NCBI RefSeq assembly: GCF_030272615.1
Contig: NC_081407.1
Coordinates: 436,760,230-436,824,229, forward strand
Source: Cryptomeria japonica
Taxonomy: Eukaryota > Streptophyta > Pinopsida > Cupressales > Cupressaceae
Reading direction: 5' to 3'
Length of the DNA stretch: 64,000 nucleotides
Part shown: one piece after another, positions 44,145 through 56,310 of the stretch
How positions within the stretch are numbered: the stretch's first letter is position 1
Layout of the letters: each line of letters begins with the position of its first letter
The notes under the pieces: generated by a model
Database searches by the model: none
Told to the model about the DNA's origin: nothing
Seen by the model: the letters and a program-made list of their open reading frames with translations, nothing else
Program-made: the position numbers and the translations under genes

Positions 44145-45405
44145 AAGTTAAGTTTTAATAGAGTTTCAAAATGCCATGTCTATTCTTTTATTCATGGAAT
44201 GAAGTAATTGTTGGTATTTTTGTCTAATATTTTAGAAGAGCAGATAATAAAGATTAATATTGAGTGAAGGATGAATGGATATTTTACAATTGGTGTTTTT
44301 CTTAATATATCAACATAATAACTATTGGAGACTCTTGATTGGTGATTGTTTTTATTTAACATCAACATTTCCTATTTAGTTATGGTAGTTTCCAACACTT
44401 CCATGATGGCTTCCACTTTCTTATTTTAAAAATAGAGATGTTTATTATTTATCATGTTGATGAAGGTTCTTGGGCTCAACAAGAAGAGATTCAAAGATTA
44501 CTAGAGAAAACATCTTAGGAGAAAGATGACAATTTTTGGTTTTCTAGTAGTCTTAGATTGTCATTATAGATGGGGAAAGTGATAGGAAATATAAGAGCTG
44601 ATTGAAAACATGTCCATAACATTTGAAGAAGTGGATCACAGCTTGTGTAGATACCTTAATTGTGGTGATGGTCGCAATGATATGTCTAATTGTAATTGTA
44701 TTTAGATTTAAAAAAATAAAATAGTCTTTTAAGTTAAAGAGAGGAGTATATTGTTAAAGGAATAATATTTTAAGTTAAAGAGAGGATTCTAGTGTGTAGA
44801 TTTTGAAGATTGGAAGTCATAATGTAGATTATTCTTAATGGCTTTATATTTTAGTTGTTGCTAATTTAATTGTAGTTTGTAAACATTCATTCATTCATTT
44901 GCATGAAAGTCCTAAACCTCTTGAATAAATCTATTTTAATGTGGCTCTTGCTATATTCCTTAGGTCTCTTTCTTTTCAGACTTTCTGTCAAATGATTCTA
45001 TAGCTCTATCTTAGCTACCCATCTTGCATGTTAAATACAACTCATGCTTAGTGTTGCATTAGTTAGAGTAAATATTAGTAAGTGCAAGCATTCCATAATG
45101 ACTGGTTATAAATAATGGTTGATTTGTAAATAAAAAACTCATTTATTGAATAATAATAAAAGTAAGATAGCAGATAAAGTCTAGAATAGAAAGTTAAAAT
45201 TTACGATTAAAATATAGTATGTTGTTCAAAACAAGATTGGAGTAGTAGAAGTTAAAATCTTATCTTCTTTAAAGGAATATTGTAATGAGATGTATTTAAA
45301 ATTAGAATAGATAATAACACCTGCATATTAGAACAAGACCAATAATTAATCATTTATTGTTCAAATCAAGTTAGCAATCAACTATCAACATGCTCAAACA
45401 GTAGT
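44145..45405. other. Spacer or possible intron
   Basis: AT-rich sequence with no recognised coding or element signal. If the upstream donor-like site is real this would be intron; no downstream exon was found. Confidence 0.4.
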
Positions 45406-45410
45406 AGGAT

Positions 45411-46239
45411 TGAAAGGAAAATAACAAAAATGACTTGTCCTCACACATGTACTAGAGGACAAATTACATGTAGGGATTCCAAAAGAATATCCCAAACTAA
45501 ATACAAATAAAGAAACCTAAGCCAAGTAAAGATTAAATATTCTAACACCCCCCTTATGCTTTACTTGGGGAATTTACATCAAACCCTTCAATGGGTTGTA
45601 AACCAAGATTTTCTATAATGATTTCTATACAAAGTGGCTTTGTTAGAATATCAGCAACTTGATCTTGTCCTTTGCAATATGGAAGAGAAGTTTGTTTGTC
45701 TTCAATTTGCTCTGAAATGAAGTGAGCAATGAGGTAGCCCCAATTCTTCAAGTAATCTTCATAAACAAAGAGCTTCTTGAGATGCATTTGTACAACTATG
45801 AGATTGATGATGCTTACTATTCCATGAGAATTAAGAGGTTAGAAACAAAATTTTGGCAAGAAAAATGAGAATAAACCTACATGCAAACTTGTTAGCAAGA
45901 TTGAAAAAAATTAAAAAATTAAAAAAATTGAAATCAAAACCTGCACAAGTTAGAAAAAAATTGATGAAGCAAATATAAGCTAAAACTCTTATCTTCTTTC
46001 TTCAAAGAAAGTGCTCCAAAGGTGAGTGCTCCAATAGATAAATTGTAATCCTTCAACAATACAAGCTCAATAAATGATTAATAGAAACCTGCTCTGATAC
46101 CATGAAAGGAAAATAACATAAATGACTTGTCCTCACACATGTACTAGAGGACAAATTACATGTAGGGATTCCAAAGGAATATCCCAAACTAAATACAAAT
46201 AAAGAAACCTAAGCCAAGTAAAGATTAAATATTCTAACA
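45411..46239 (-). mobile_element. Young TRIM-like LTR element, 829 bp
   Basis: Two 137-bp LTRs (45411-45547 and 46103-46239) differ at only two positions by eye. The exact target duplication AGGAT is at 45406-45410 and 46240-46244. Reading minus, each LTR starts TGTTAGAATATTTAATC and ends CCTTTCA. TGGTATCAGAGCAGG, a Met-tRNA primer site, follows the 5' LTR with no gap (46088-46102). AAGCATAAGGGGGG precedes the 3' LTR as polypurine tract. The only coding trace is a copia RNase H tail. The structure matches terminal-repeat retrotransposons in miniature. It is the most recent insertion in the window judged from LTR identity. Confidence 0.95.
45554..45787 (-). pseudogene. Copia RNase H C-terminal tail inside the TRIM-like element
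   Basis: The minus-strand frame reads HFISEQIEDKQTSLPYCKGQ then DQVADILTKPL and ends LGLQPIEGF. H-I-E-I, L-YC--DQ-ADI-TKPL and LG are the invariant end of copia polyproteins. The stop at 45554-45556 is next to the polypurine tract and LTR, its natural place. It shows that the element derives from an autonomous copia by internal deletion. Confidence 0.85.
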
Positions 46240-46244
46240 AGGAT

Positions 46245-47636
46245 GTCCCAAACAAAATCACCTATAGCCTATCTTCCATGAGCTTTCTCTTCAGTGTGTT
46301 TGTGAATTTCAATATTTCATAAGAAATTAAAATATTTCAAATATCATTTTTTTCTTTCTTCATTGATTGAATGTACAACTTCGCATTATATACTGTTAAT
46401 TCACTAAAATCAACTCTTAGGACTCCATCCCTATCATTCTCATCTTATTTGACACATTTATGATCATTAAATTGATAAACATTTGAAATGACCCAAACTA
46501 AAATAAACAACAATGCCAAAACTTAATATAACAAATGAAATTTAATCGTATTCCATATAAATTTATCTCTATTCACTATAAACATAAGGTTATATATACG
46601 ATCTTGGTTTGAAGTGAAAACCTCACCTACAATACATTTTTGTCTACCCTCTTTCAAATTGTGCAAACCAGAAAAGGAAAATAAAAATAAAATAATGAGA
46701 ATAAGTCATGCAAACAAAAGGAAAAGAGAAAGTTTCCCCTTTTAAATAGTGAATTAGTAGAGGTTTTTAGAAGCCCTAAGATTTATTTAATATTTCTATT
46801 GACTAAATAATTTTTTATTATAATTAAATATAAAATTTTAAAAATCAAATTTATCTATGTAATTTTTATATAAATTAATAAAATTTAGTGAAGTATTTAG
46901 GGGCTAATATGGAGAATTTGTGAAAATATAGCATGATGTTAATAATTTAATTATTATTCAATAATATTTAATTAATTTAAATTTTTGATTTGTCAATAAT
47001 TAAAATTTAATAGTAATAACTAATTAAATTAAATAATATACGATTTATTGATTAAAAAAAATTTAATTTAAACATTTATAATAAAGAAAAATAGCTATTA
47101 TTTAATACGCATCTACGTAATTTATTTAAAATCAAGATTTTAATTAGACATTCAATACTTTTTTTAGTTTTTTTTTTATGTTAGAGAAACTAAATTAAAT
47201 ATTTGTATGCTTAAACAAATAATTACATATAGGCTCATGATACAATTAGCATGTTTAGGTGGTTAATAGAATGGTTAACAAACTCAATTCACAATGATGG
47301 AATGAACAATTCATTTTTACCTAGGAATCCAAAGGGGCATACCCATAAGGGTTTTCCCTTAAGGTGTCATGTGGAGTGATGCCACACCCTAATTAAGTTG
47401 TCTTCTTTTTCATAGGGTGAAAAAAATGAGTTTCATGTCTCTCACTCATTTGAACTTGTTTCCCTCACATAATGCAATAGTCCTTCAAAGAATTGCATCT
47501 CCAATGATTGTTGAATGCACATGATGTACTACCTTGGGTAGTGTGATACAAGTGTTTTTAAGGCTGATTGTTTCAAAAAAAATTGTGTTACAATTTATAT
47601 CCATGTGAAAATATAGGAATTACACTTGGTATTAGA
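46245..47636. other. Very AT-rich spacer
   Basis: From about 46740 to 47180 the sequence is almost only A and T with TTAATTAAAT-like phrases. From 47200 to 47636 it becomes mixed and may include the LTR of the gypsy remnant that follows (TTACA at 47630-47634 just before the primer site), but no LTR start could be fixed. Confidence 0.45.
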
Positions 47637-49720
47637 GCATAATATCAACACTAGAAACTCTTGGAACTTAAGCTAAACTCTGTTTAACCATGAAATTTGA
47701 CTAAATGTAAGATGTGGCCTAGATCTAAGAGAGGGCATTATCATGCACATGCATCTAGAGTGGCATACTCTCAAGTGGCTTATTTAGATCCACCATTAGT
47801 AGTGTCTATACACTAGAAGCCACCTCCGAAGATTAAACTATAAAACCTCCAAGTGCTTCAACAATTGATCAATGTGGTATAAGATAGGTTACCACCTATA
47901 GTAGAGAATTCTTGTGGATATCATTCATATATTTCTATGGAGGCATACACTCTAGAGCTTAGAGGGCATAGTAGGATCCCCCCATGGACTTAAGTAGAGC
48001 ACATGGATGAGGTTGGTGTGGAGTTAGTTTACCTTGACCAATTAGATACAATAAAATAATTTAGTGAGGGTCTCTTGTGATACAAGGGATTAGATTAGGG
48101 AGTTGATATAATTACAAACTACACAATGTTTTGAGAGACTATGAAATGGGTAAAGGTAGAGTCATGGCTTGTTAGCCTCAATAGGTGCTTTGGGTTGCAT
48201 GCTTATAAGGGAAATTTTAAGGCACATTTTGTAGTTAATCTTCTTAGAGGCACCATGTCTACTTGGTGACATTAGGAATGAAACTATCATATAGCATTGG
48301 ACACTTTGACATGGGACACTTTGCTAGAGTAATTTAGAGTTGGATATTTAGAAAATAATTTTGATTAGCCTTGAATAGATTTTTATGAATTGTAGTAGAA
48401 GGGGCTTATAGTGGTGTATTATGAGTTGCATTTTAGAGCTTTTATAGTATGTGGATTATCTCTAAGAGAAGAACATCCCCATCAACAAATTTGATAGGGG
48501 CCTCAATGCAGAGATTGTAGATCCTATTCAAATGACCTATCATATGATCCTAAGTCATTATAGAGAAGGCCTATATAGTAGAGGATATTTGAGGTAAGAA
48601 TAAGAGGCTCATGAATGTGCATAAAATTGTAGCTAGCACCAACATAATCACAATAATTTTAGTCCTCCACTCCTATGGAAGGGAGATTCAAATCCATTTT
48701 GATGCCTTCTAGACCTCCCTAGTGGTAGCATCATCACGGTTAGAAGCCTAGACCCAATAAGGGCATAGAGAAGACATTCTAGAACATGTCAAACATAGGA
48801 CATTGTAGTGATCAATTGCCACAAAACACATGGTGTAGGGCCAACTCACACAACAATCTTTTAGATGTTAGCTCTAGTACACTTGGCACATTACAACCTA
48901 GTAGGACAATGCCTTAGGTATAGACTAGAGGGCCTTGCTTTGTACGTTATTGTGTAAGGACACTTAGGCAAGGAGTGTTTATATGGACTTGTAAAAATAG
49001 ATAGTCAAAATGTAGGAACTTTAGAGTAGATAGGAGATGTGAGTAGGTCTCATAGAATATTTGCAGTTATTGAAAATTGCCAAGTTAAGCAAATCCCTAG
49101 GCACTACTTGTTATTAGCATTGAGACCCTCGGTATTATTCATGGTACTCTAATTATTGTTTTATTAGCCTTCGAGGAATCAAACTATTTTATTGCCCCAA
49201 TCTTTAGTGGAGTATTGTAAGCTAGTGGATTCTAGGCAAGATGATAAGTGAGAGTTTGAGCTAGCCTTATGAGCTAAGGTGGTAGTAGATTTAGTGATTA
49301 AAAATTTGAAGTTGGGACTTGGAACCTTTTACCATAATGAACCTTTGAATAATTCTCTTGGGCTCTTATGGAGTGGTTGTGCATATCGATTGGCTCAATG
49401 GTCATCAAGATATTATAGATTATCATCAAAAGAAAAATGAGTGTGTGAATGATCAAGGTGTTGGAGTTGAAATCTGAGGAGGGTAGAGATATATTTCTCT
49501 TTGCATGATTATCGATATGCATCCTAAGTGGTGTATGCAGGGTTGTCAATTATTTTATATTTTAGTTAGTGATAGATTAGAGGATGGACTAGAGACTACT
49601 CTTGATGATCACCCTATCCTTAAAGAATTTGCTAACATCTTTCCATTAGAGTTACTAGGGATGCCACCTAAGTAAGATATATATTTTCACATAGGCCTTG
49701 TACTTATGGATTGCCACAAG
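47637..49720 (+). pseudogene. Decayed Ty3/gypsy gag, protease and RT entry region
   Basis: A primer-site-like TGGTATTAGAGC lies at 47637-47648. Gag-like sequence is at about 48080-48480 (NLLRGTMSTW, where gypsy gag has L-G-A--WW). At 49360-49480 the protease end reads HIDWLNGHQDIIDYHQKKNE, matching the DWL--H-A-IDYH-K motif. Then GCQLFYILVSDRLEDGLETT, DDHPILKEFANIFPLELLGM and a PPK-DIYFHIGLVL segment before RT, highly typical of plant gypsy elements. The RT catalytic domain is missing; the sequence gives way to the repeat at 49734. Frames change often, so it is an old relic. Confidence 0.7.
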
Positions 49721-49733
49721 CCTAAGTTATTAG

Positions 49734-50045
49734 GTTCTCTCCTTAAGGGTCTCGATCACGTACCCAATTGAGCCAAGCTTTGGAGTAGTGACAAGAGCAA
49801 CCCAAGAGCCAATAAGGCACATCTTAAGTTCTCTTATGGGGAGGTCTCAATCTCGTACCCAATCAAGCCATGCTCTAGAGTGGTAGTAGGAGTAGCCCAA
49901 GAGTGGACAAGGAGTATCTCCACCGTAGGTTCCCTATGGGTAAAGCATAAATTCAAGGGAACCTAATGCAACAAGGTTGTACCCACAAGGAACTTGAGGC
50001 AACAAGGATGCTCCTTGTCCACTCTCAAGCACTACCACGAGCAAA
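49734..50045. repeat. 94-bp direct duplication with nested inverted repeats
   Basis: GTTCTC-T-GGGTCTC-ATC-CGTACCCAAT-type sequence at 49734-49827 is repeated with changes from 49828 to about 49922. Part of the second copy is inverted further on: GAGTGGACAAGGAG (49901-49914) matches CTCCTTGTCCACTC (50011-50024) exactly, with further partial pairing outside. In the loop a 10-bp perfect inverted repeat TAGGTTCCCT / AGGGAACCTA lies at 49926-49935 and 49956-49965. A foldback structure; its origin is unknown. Confidence 0.75.
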
Positions 50046-50491
50046 AAAAAAATTAAATAATGAATTCCAAAAGCTTATTATAAACATTATTACAAAAATC
50101 CTAAAATGCTTGCTAGAGTCAATACAAATGACAAGACTCTTACATGTGATGTACATAGTGGGAGTGACACTCCATTTCCTCCTAGTTTAAATCATGTTGA
50201 ATTAGGTGGTAACTTTGATGTAGATGCTTTTGATGAAGACTAAAGACCAAGTTACAAAAAATTTATTATATTATTTGCAAAATTTGTAATTGTAATGATT
50301 TTCAGTTGAATTGTCTTAAAAATATATATAATATATGATATATTATTGAAATTTTCAACTATTTGATTATTAATTTTATCACTACCATTGATTGATGATG
50401 AAGTATCGTACTATCAAAAATTTAAATATATTATTATATGATATTGTAAACACTTAAAATTATCCTTTCTTAATTAAATTAATATTTTATT
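50046..50491. other. AT-rich spacer
   Basis: No coding or element signal is seen. Confidence 0.5.
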
Positions 50492-50701
50492 TATTTAATT
50501 ATTTTATCCTAACCCTTCTATTAATTAAATAGATTTTTATTTATTTAATTAATTCTAGAAAAGGATAAATGAATTAATTAAATAAATAAAAATCTATTTA
50601 ATTAATAGAAGGGTCAGGATAAAATAATTAAATATTTTATTTATTTAATTGGTCTCACTTCCTCTATTAATTAAATAGATTTTTATTTATTTAATTAATT
50701 C
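50492..50701. repeat. 64-bp-arm AT-rich hairpin plus a third direct copy
   Basis: 50492-50555 and 50571-50634 are reverse complements with one mismatch in 64 positions, separated by a 15-base loop. Each arm also contains ATTAATTAAATAG-type sequence that is itself partly self-complementary. A 38-bp part of the left arm recurs in direct orientation at 50664-50701. It may be a MITE-like foldback; no clear target duplication is seen. Confidence 0.85.
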
Positions 50702-51979
50702 ATTGGTTTTTTCTTAACTATGCTTTCATTATTTTATTATTTCTTCCACCTACCCTTTAATCCTATCCGACCGTTTATTTTTTCACCTCTTAATCCTATC
50801 CCTCCATTTTTTAAGGTGTTCTCTATATAAGAGGATTATTTCATCTTTTCACAACCCTAATGACATATGCAATCAAGCGACTTCACAACCACAATCCGTT
50901 CTTTGTTGAGCTCTTGTGCACATTCAAAATCTAAGAGCAAATATATCAAACAAGATCAATGGAAATAGGAAACAATGGAGATCAAACCCTAGTAAGCATG
51001 TGAATGATATAATCTTTCTATTTTGTTGTGACTTGCATGCTTTAGGTTCTTAATTGGTGTATAGTGGATTCTTGATTGTAGAACTAGGGTTTTATGTGGT
51101 TGGATCTTTTATGGTTCTACAATAGTTTTATCATTCCAATTTTACAGTATACAAATATATTTGTACGAAATGTGTGTGCACACATAGGGTGTGTGTGTGA
51201 AATTCGCCAAACGAATGTACAAGAACCTCATACTTTTACCCAACCCCATACCTACCAACTTAGACCCAAACAGCCAAGTATTGGTGATTGATTAATTTAC
51301 TTCCTCTCAGTCGAGGAGTTGATCGTGTCTTGTAGCCCAACTTCTATCAAGAGCCTTGATTTGGTGGTTTTGAAGAAATGGTCAAACATTTTAGAAGCAG
51401 CACCCCGGCCTACTAAAATATGAACCAAAACAATGAGTTAAAAGTTCTTTGTGGATGATATAAAACCCTCTCATAAAGATACAATTTAGCAAAATCTGGA
51501 GGATTATGAATACTAGTATAAAGTAGAAGGTGAAATCAGCATTTTCATGTTTGTTTAAACCATTAACTATGTCAAATACATACAAACTTGTGCCCTATAT
51601 GATCATTAAGATGATAGCATAAACTCATCATTTGCATGCCAAGAATTAGTGGGTTGTACATTATGTTGGGGTTAACCCTACAAAGAAAGACTCTAAAGCA
51701 AAATAATAAACAATAAAAGAAAAACATTGGAATGGAAACGGCTGCATTGCCTCTTCATTGGGTCTAGAAAGCCATAAAAGGTAAACAAATGGATCCAAGT
51801 CTGTAAAAATCATCCAATGATACAAAGATCAACCTGACAACGAGTTGATAAATGGATCCATTATTTTAGGCTATCATCTCACTTTTACTCAGAAATCATA
51901 TCACACACCTCTCACTTTCACCTGTTCCACACCAGAACCAAAACAAACAGGGCAATGGAATTAAATCTCAGGCCAAAGT
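50702..51979. other. Spacer with a possible TATA box
   Basis: TATATAAG at 50824-50831 within CTCTATATAAGAGG, followed by a CACAACC-rich stretch, looks like a promoter and transcription start region, for example of an LTR. No LTR ends were found. The rest has no recognised content. Confidence 0.35.
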
Positions 51980-53630
51980 TCAGATTAACTTGTTGCCAAT
52001 ATTATACAGATTCCACTCCGGAGAGGAGTATTTCAGGTGGCAGGTGATAGTAACCATCTTGTAGCAAACAACAGAAAAAAGGGAAAGCAATTGCTGTCTC
52101 AACAGCATCTCATCTACATCAGGCCTTCGATGGCCTTTGGGCTCCATTTGGAAATGTTCTTCTGTACATATCACATTGTATAGCCTTTTCCATTTGCTAA
52201 AAGCCTAAAAGTAATTTTCTTTGCAGATGACTTAGTTACAATCATATTATTCTTATACAGTACACGCTGTGTTGTTAAGGCCACACTCCCATGACCCATC
52301 TTCATATAATATACACAAGATGAAAAAATGACAACTAAATTAAAGAAGCAGGTGACGTTCATTCTAATTGAGAGTTCACGGTAAGTAGCTCAGATGATTT
52401 TTTATATGATCTTCAGGCACTTCAAGGTATATTATTTTTACTTGTGGATTCAGTTAAAAGGTATCTCCACCACAAAGGGTGGTATAGACAATTTAACCAC
52501 ACCGATTGGGATGGAAATCTCTAAGAAACCGTTATCAATTGTCTATGTACTTTTACACAGCACTAATGATTTGCATGCAATTTTGGGAAATTAAATAATT
52601 ACTGGAGATTGTGTAAGCATCTGCATATTATTCTTGAAATTGTTAGATTATCCTGAGCTCAAAATGAATTAATGTGCCTTTGACCCAGCACTCGAAGGAA
52701 AAAACTAACAAAAACAGAGGATTTTATTATAATTAAAATCATCCCACCGAATCTATCTTGGCTTCATTTTCAAATGAATACTTGTTTTAACTTCTAGAGG
52801 TAAATGTAAAGTTGACTTTTAGGTCTGAGCTTAGGCAGCTCTTCTCTTCCGCGTATGAGATCCCATTTAGGAGAGCATGGGGAGTTCTTTAACTTTTCCT
52901 TATATGGTTCAAATGTTGTATCTTTCGGTTTCAACCTTCTGACCAAGCTCCAGATGAAACCATGCCGTGCCAATTCTCCTCTTTGAAATATAACTGCTCT
53001 TTTCTGTTTAGTCCAAGTAAAAGTATTAAAATAATGAATGTTAGATGAGCACCTTAAATGGGAAAGGGTCCTTCGGATCCTCGACCTCAAGGTCAAGCAC
53101 CTAACAGACCTCCGTTGGGAGAGTACCCAAAGGCCCTCACATTGAATGAGTTCCTGAACTGGTGATGCAGTCCATTCTATAGGCCATTCCATATCTCCAA
53201 GCTTAAATGCCAGTCCTGGTAACTATCTAAGTGGAATGTCATAAGGCCAGTATCTTAAGTCCCAATAAGTACCTAAGATGATGATGCCATAACATGATTT
53301 GCAATATTATACGGAAAATGACTGGTGATACCATATTGCACTAATTGATAGCTGTAAAATTTTGAAGAGTTCATCCAGCCAAAAATGAAGCTACCAAAAC
53401 TGAGACACAAACATTTTTCCGTATGGATAATCTTTCGTCAGGCATTACCATTTTTCTTTTCATTTACATGTAGATATGCGTACATTCATGACTGCCAGTG
53501 CTTGGCACTTAAAGAGGAAAATTAACAGCTTAATCTCTTACTGCATCCAGGAATCTATGAGTACAGAAAATCATACAATTGAGATGAGAAATCCCAGTTA
53601 GAATCTCCAAAACCAGAGTAAAAACAAGAT
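51980..53630 (-). other. Region 3' of the NLP coding sequence (3' UTR and flank)
   Basis: In NLP sense this is downstream sequence. AATAAA (minus strand) at about 52723-52728 is a candidate polyadenylation signal about 900 bp after the stop; other AT-rich candidates exist. An open 132-codon minus-strand frame at 52794-53192 shows no recognised motif and is taken as chance. The extent of the real 3' UTR cannot be set from sequence alone. Confidence 0.35.
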
Positions 53631-55012
53631 TCATCTTAACATTTCACTAGAGCTCCCAGCATCAAAGACCGAATCACGAACCAAAAGCTTAATTGCATGC
53701 CGACCAGAAAAGTTCATTACATCTATACACTCTAACAAATCAGCATTGCATGTCAATATCACCCACTCGTCATCATCATCTAGATACTTGAGCTGAAATG
53801 TGCCAATTGCCACCTTAAATCGTTGAGCCACTTCCTCACATAATTCAGAATATCCAGAAGTTGATGGCAGTTTGAATCGAACTGTATCTTCTTTATATGT
53901 TGCCTTCACTGTAATTCTTAAACTCTCATCTTTAATAAGTATTTCTTTTTGTGAAATATCTACAATACTATCTGTGGGTGAACCAGAATCACTTGGATGG
54001 AATAGTGAAGATTCAGAACCATTTGAAGAATTTGTAATAGCTGAAGAGCTGGGGAGAATTATTTTCTGCCCAGATACTACTTCATCTCTAGCATAAAATC
54101 TAGGTCCTGTGTCATTAGCCAGATCAACAAGATTTGAGCTTCTGGAAGTGACACGGTTGTCAGCATCCTGCAAGTTCACATGCTCCTTAATCTCCTTCAA
54201 GTCCACATGGTAATGTTTTCCTCCTTGAAAATGATTTCTAGATTGTAGATGGCTTTCCAGAATTCCCTCTGTGAACCTTTGCTGGAAAGATGTCTGTTGA
54301 TTTTCTCTGCTGAAATTCAATTCATCACTAATATCAAATGTGCTAGTCACACGATGACACCTTTCAGTAAAAGGTGCATGAATAGAACTCATGGTTCTCA
54401 CACCTTTTTGATGAGTCAACCCTTCTGAGTGAGAATCTTTATCTGTGTTCCTACTTAGCTCTTTTCCGCCTTTGACATTACTCAATGGTCCTTGCTGGGT
54501 ACTCCCTCGAGAATTCTGTGCAAATAAATCATCCTGCCTTGATGAAATGCTTCCATCAGCTGGGAGGCTTTGCATGTGAGTATCACTACCACCTTGTGCC
54601 CCTGGAGTTGCCTTCACAGAAGGTGAGGATTCCAATCCAGCTGAAAATTCTGTCGGGGGCACATCCTTTATAATTTCTTCATTCTGATGAGACATAGTTT
54701 CCATCATAGGAACATTTGCTTCACCTGGCACAGCTTGGCTTAATACAAACTCCTGTGCAGAGGGCCATGAAACTGGCCAGCTTCCCTGAGAGGATGGGAT
54801 ACTGGTACGCATCTGCAATTCTTGGACCCTGGAAGCTGTAGTGAGTATGTCACTTGTAATGGCATTTAATTTCAAAGCTCCATCTGGCCCCTGTACTGAA
54901 TCAATGACACCTTGAAGCTTCTTTATAGATCGGTTAACTTTATTTATCTTGCGTGATGGCCACCTTGCAATTCCATGCTGTCGGCATATCCTTTTCAATG
55001 TAGTGGGGCACA
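53631..55012 (-). CDS. NIN-like protein (NLP) transcription factor, last exon
   Basis: NLPs are nuclear transcription factors that link nitrate availability to gene expression and bind nitrate-responsive promoter elements through RWP-RK (family knowledge). The exon starts at an acceptor (TTTGCAG, plus-strand 55013-55019) in mid-codon and reads [20 protein letters not shown], then [20 protein letters not shown]: the second half of RWP-RK with the RWPxRK signature. A long Ser/Gln-rich middle follows. About residues 365-450 form a PB1 domain: [16 protein letters not shown] with the basic-face Lys, and [17 protein letters not shown] with the acidic OPCA cluster, so it can both donate and accept PB1 contacts. 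It ends with TGA at 53631-53633. It is fully open over 460 codons, unlike everything around it, so it is probably functional. The N-terminal nitrate-sensing half and the start of RWP-RK lie beyond the window. Confidence 0.93.
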
Positions 55013-56249
55013 CTGCAAACATAAAATAAACAAATTTATGAGTCCAGCATTAAACTTAACACCATTGGAAATATGCAACATATCATGCACAACTTAAAAT
55101 TCTTCACCACAAGATACAAATAAACACTTTTTAGCACATTGTCAAAGATCGGAAAAATTTAAACAGAATGTGTCAGTCAATTTCTGAAATAACAGAACCT
55201 TAAATCACAGATCATATAACTGAAATCTAAGGTACTTTATATCTGTGATAATTAACCAATATTTAATGTAAATCCTAATCAATGCATGTGACAAAGCTCA
55301 ATACACATCGACCGATGATTACAAAAATTGGCACTTTGAGTTTCATTGTGCTTTAATTTTCAGTATTTTCAAATCACAAACAAAATATTTTGAGAAAGGA
55401 TAAGTTTTTCATCAATCATTAGACATTTGACCAGAGTGAAGGTATAAAAAATTTAAGGAATTTGAAGGAAAACCAACTTAAAGAATTTACCTTTGGATCA
55501 AAATTTAGATATTTTTGATATTTTTGTCATGTCCCCATTTTCTGTTTCTCTTGTAGTGCATTTAGCGTTGGCTTTTTGGGTTGGTAACAGCAGGATCAAA
55601 GGGGTATTTTGATGTCACCAGTGTGTTCAAAACTTCAGACAGATTAATGGAGATGAACGACACTTTCTGGAGTGATTTCGGACAACTTGTCCGAGACTTA
55701 CTATGTTTAGTAAAGTGTTAGTTTGGAAACCAATTGGTCAGTTGGTAGTTTTGGCTGACTTGCTATTTTTAGCAGTTACTATTTATAGTAACCATTATTT
55801 TTGGCAGCTGGTCATAGCTTCAGTCTCCTCTCAATTTAAATGTGCATCATCTTCAGTTTCAAGGTTTGGGCAGTTTTTGCTATTTTTAGTAAGTGCTGTT
55901 TTTAGCACTTGACCATGGTCTCAATTCCTTCCTTAGTTCAATGCAATGGGCTTCAGTTGGACTTGGTGAATTTATTGTTTTCAGAAGAGTTGTATTTTTA
56001 TTTCATTCACTAAGTCTTATAAAATGCTTTTTAAAATATCCCCCCTTGGCCTAGTAACACAAAGCTGTTTTCAATGAGGGGCCATCTATGTGAAGGAAAT
56101 GTATTTAGATTTTATAAGTTTATATTTTAAACCTAAGGAGAGGAAGAGGGGAATTATGGAGACAAAAGTAAATTAAAATATTTTATTTGTGAGTTACACT
56201 TAGGACCTAGAGCTCTACTAAGGTTTTCTTGCTTTCTTGTACTGTTTGT
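55013..56249 (-). other. NLP intron, start of a >8.9-kb intron
   Basis: The intron 3' end has a good acceptor. No upstream NLP exon (the part of RWP-RK ending in KSIG, by family knowledge) was found on the minus strand between 55020 and 64000. The plus strand here is LINE 5' flank or untranslated sequence from about 56100. Confidence 0.7.
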
Positions 56250-56310
56250 TTGCATAGTGCATTTTTGGTTGTCATGGCGCTTTTATTGCAGGATTTTTTA
56301 GCCTTTTATT

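Noticed and set aside
52794-53192. 132-codon minus-strand frame downstream of the NLP stop
   Set aside because: No start context, motif or recognisable protein; probably chance in 3' UTR or flank.
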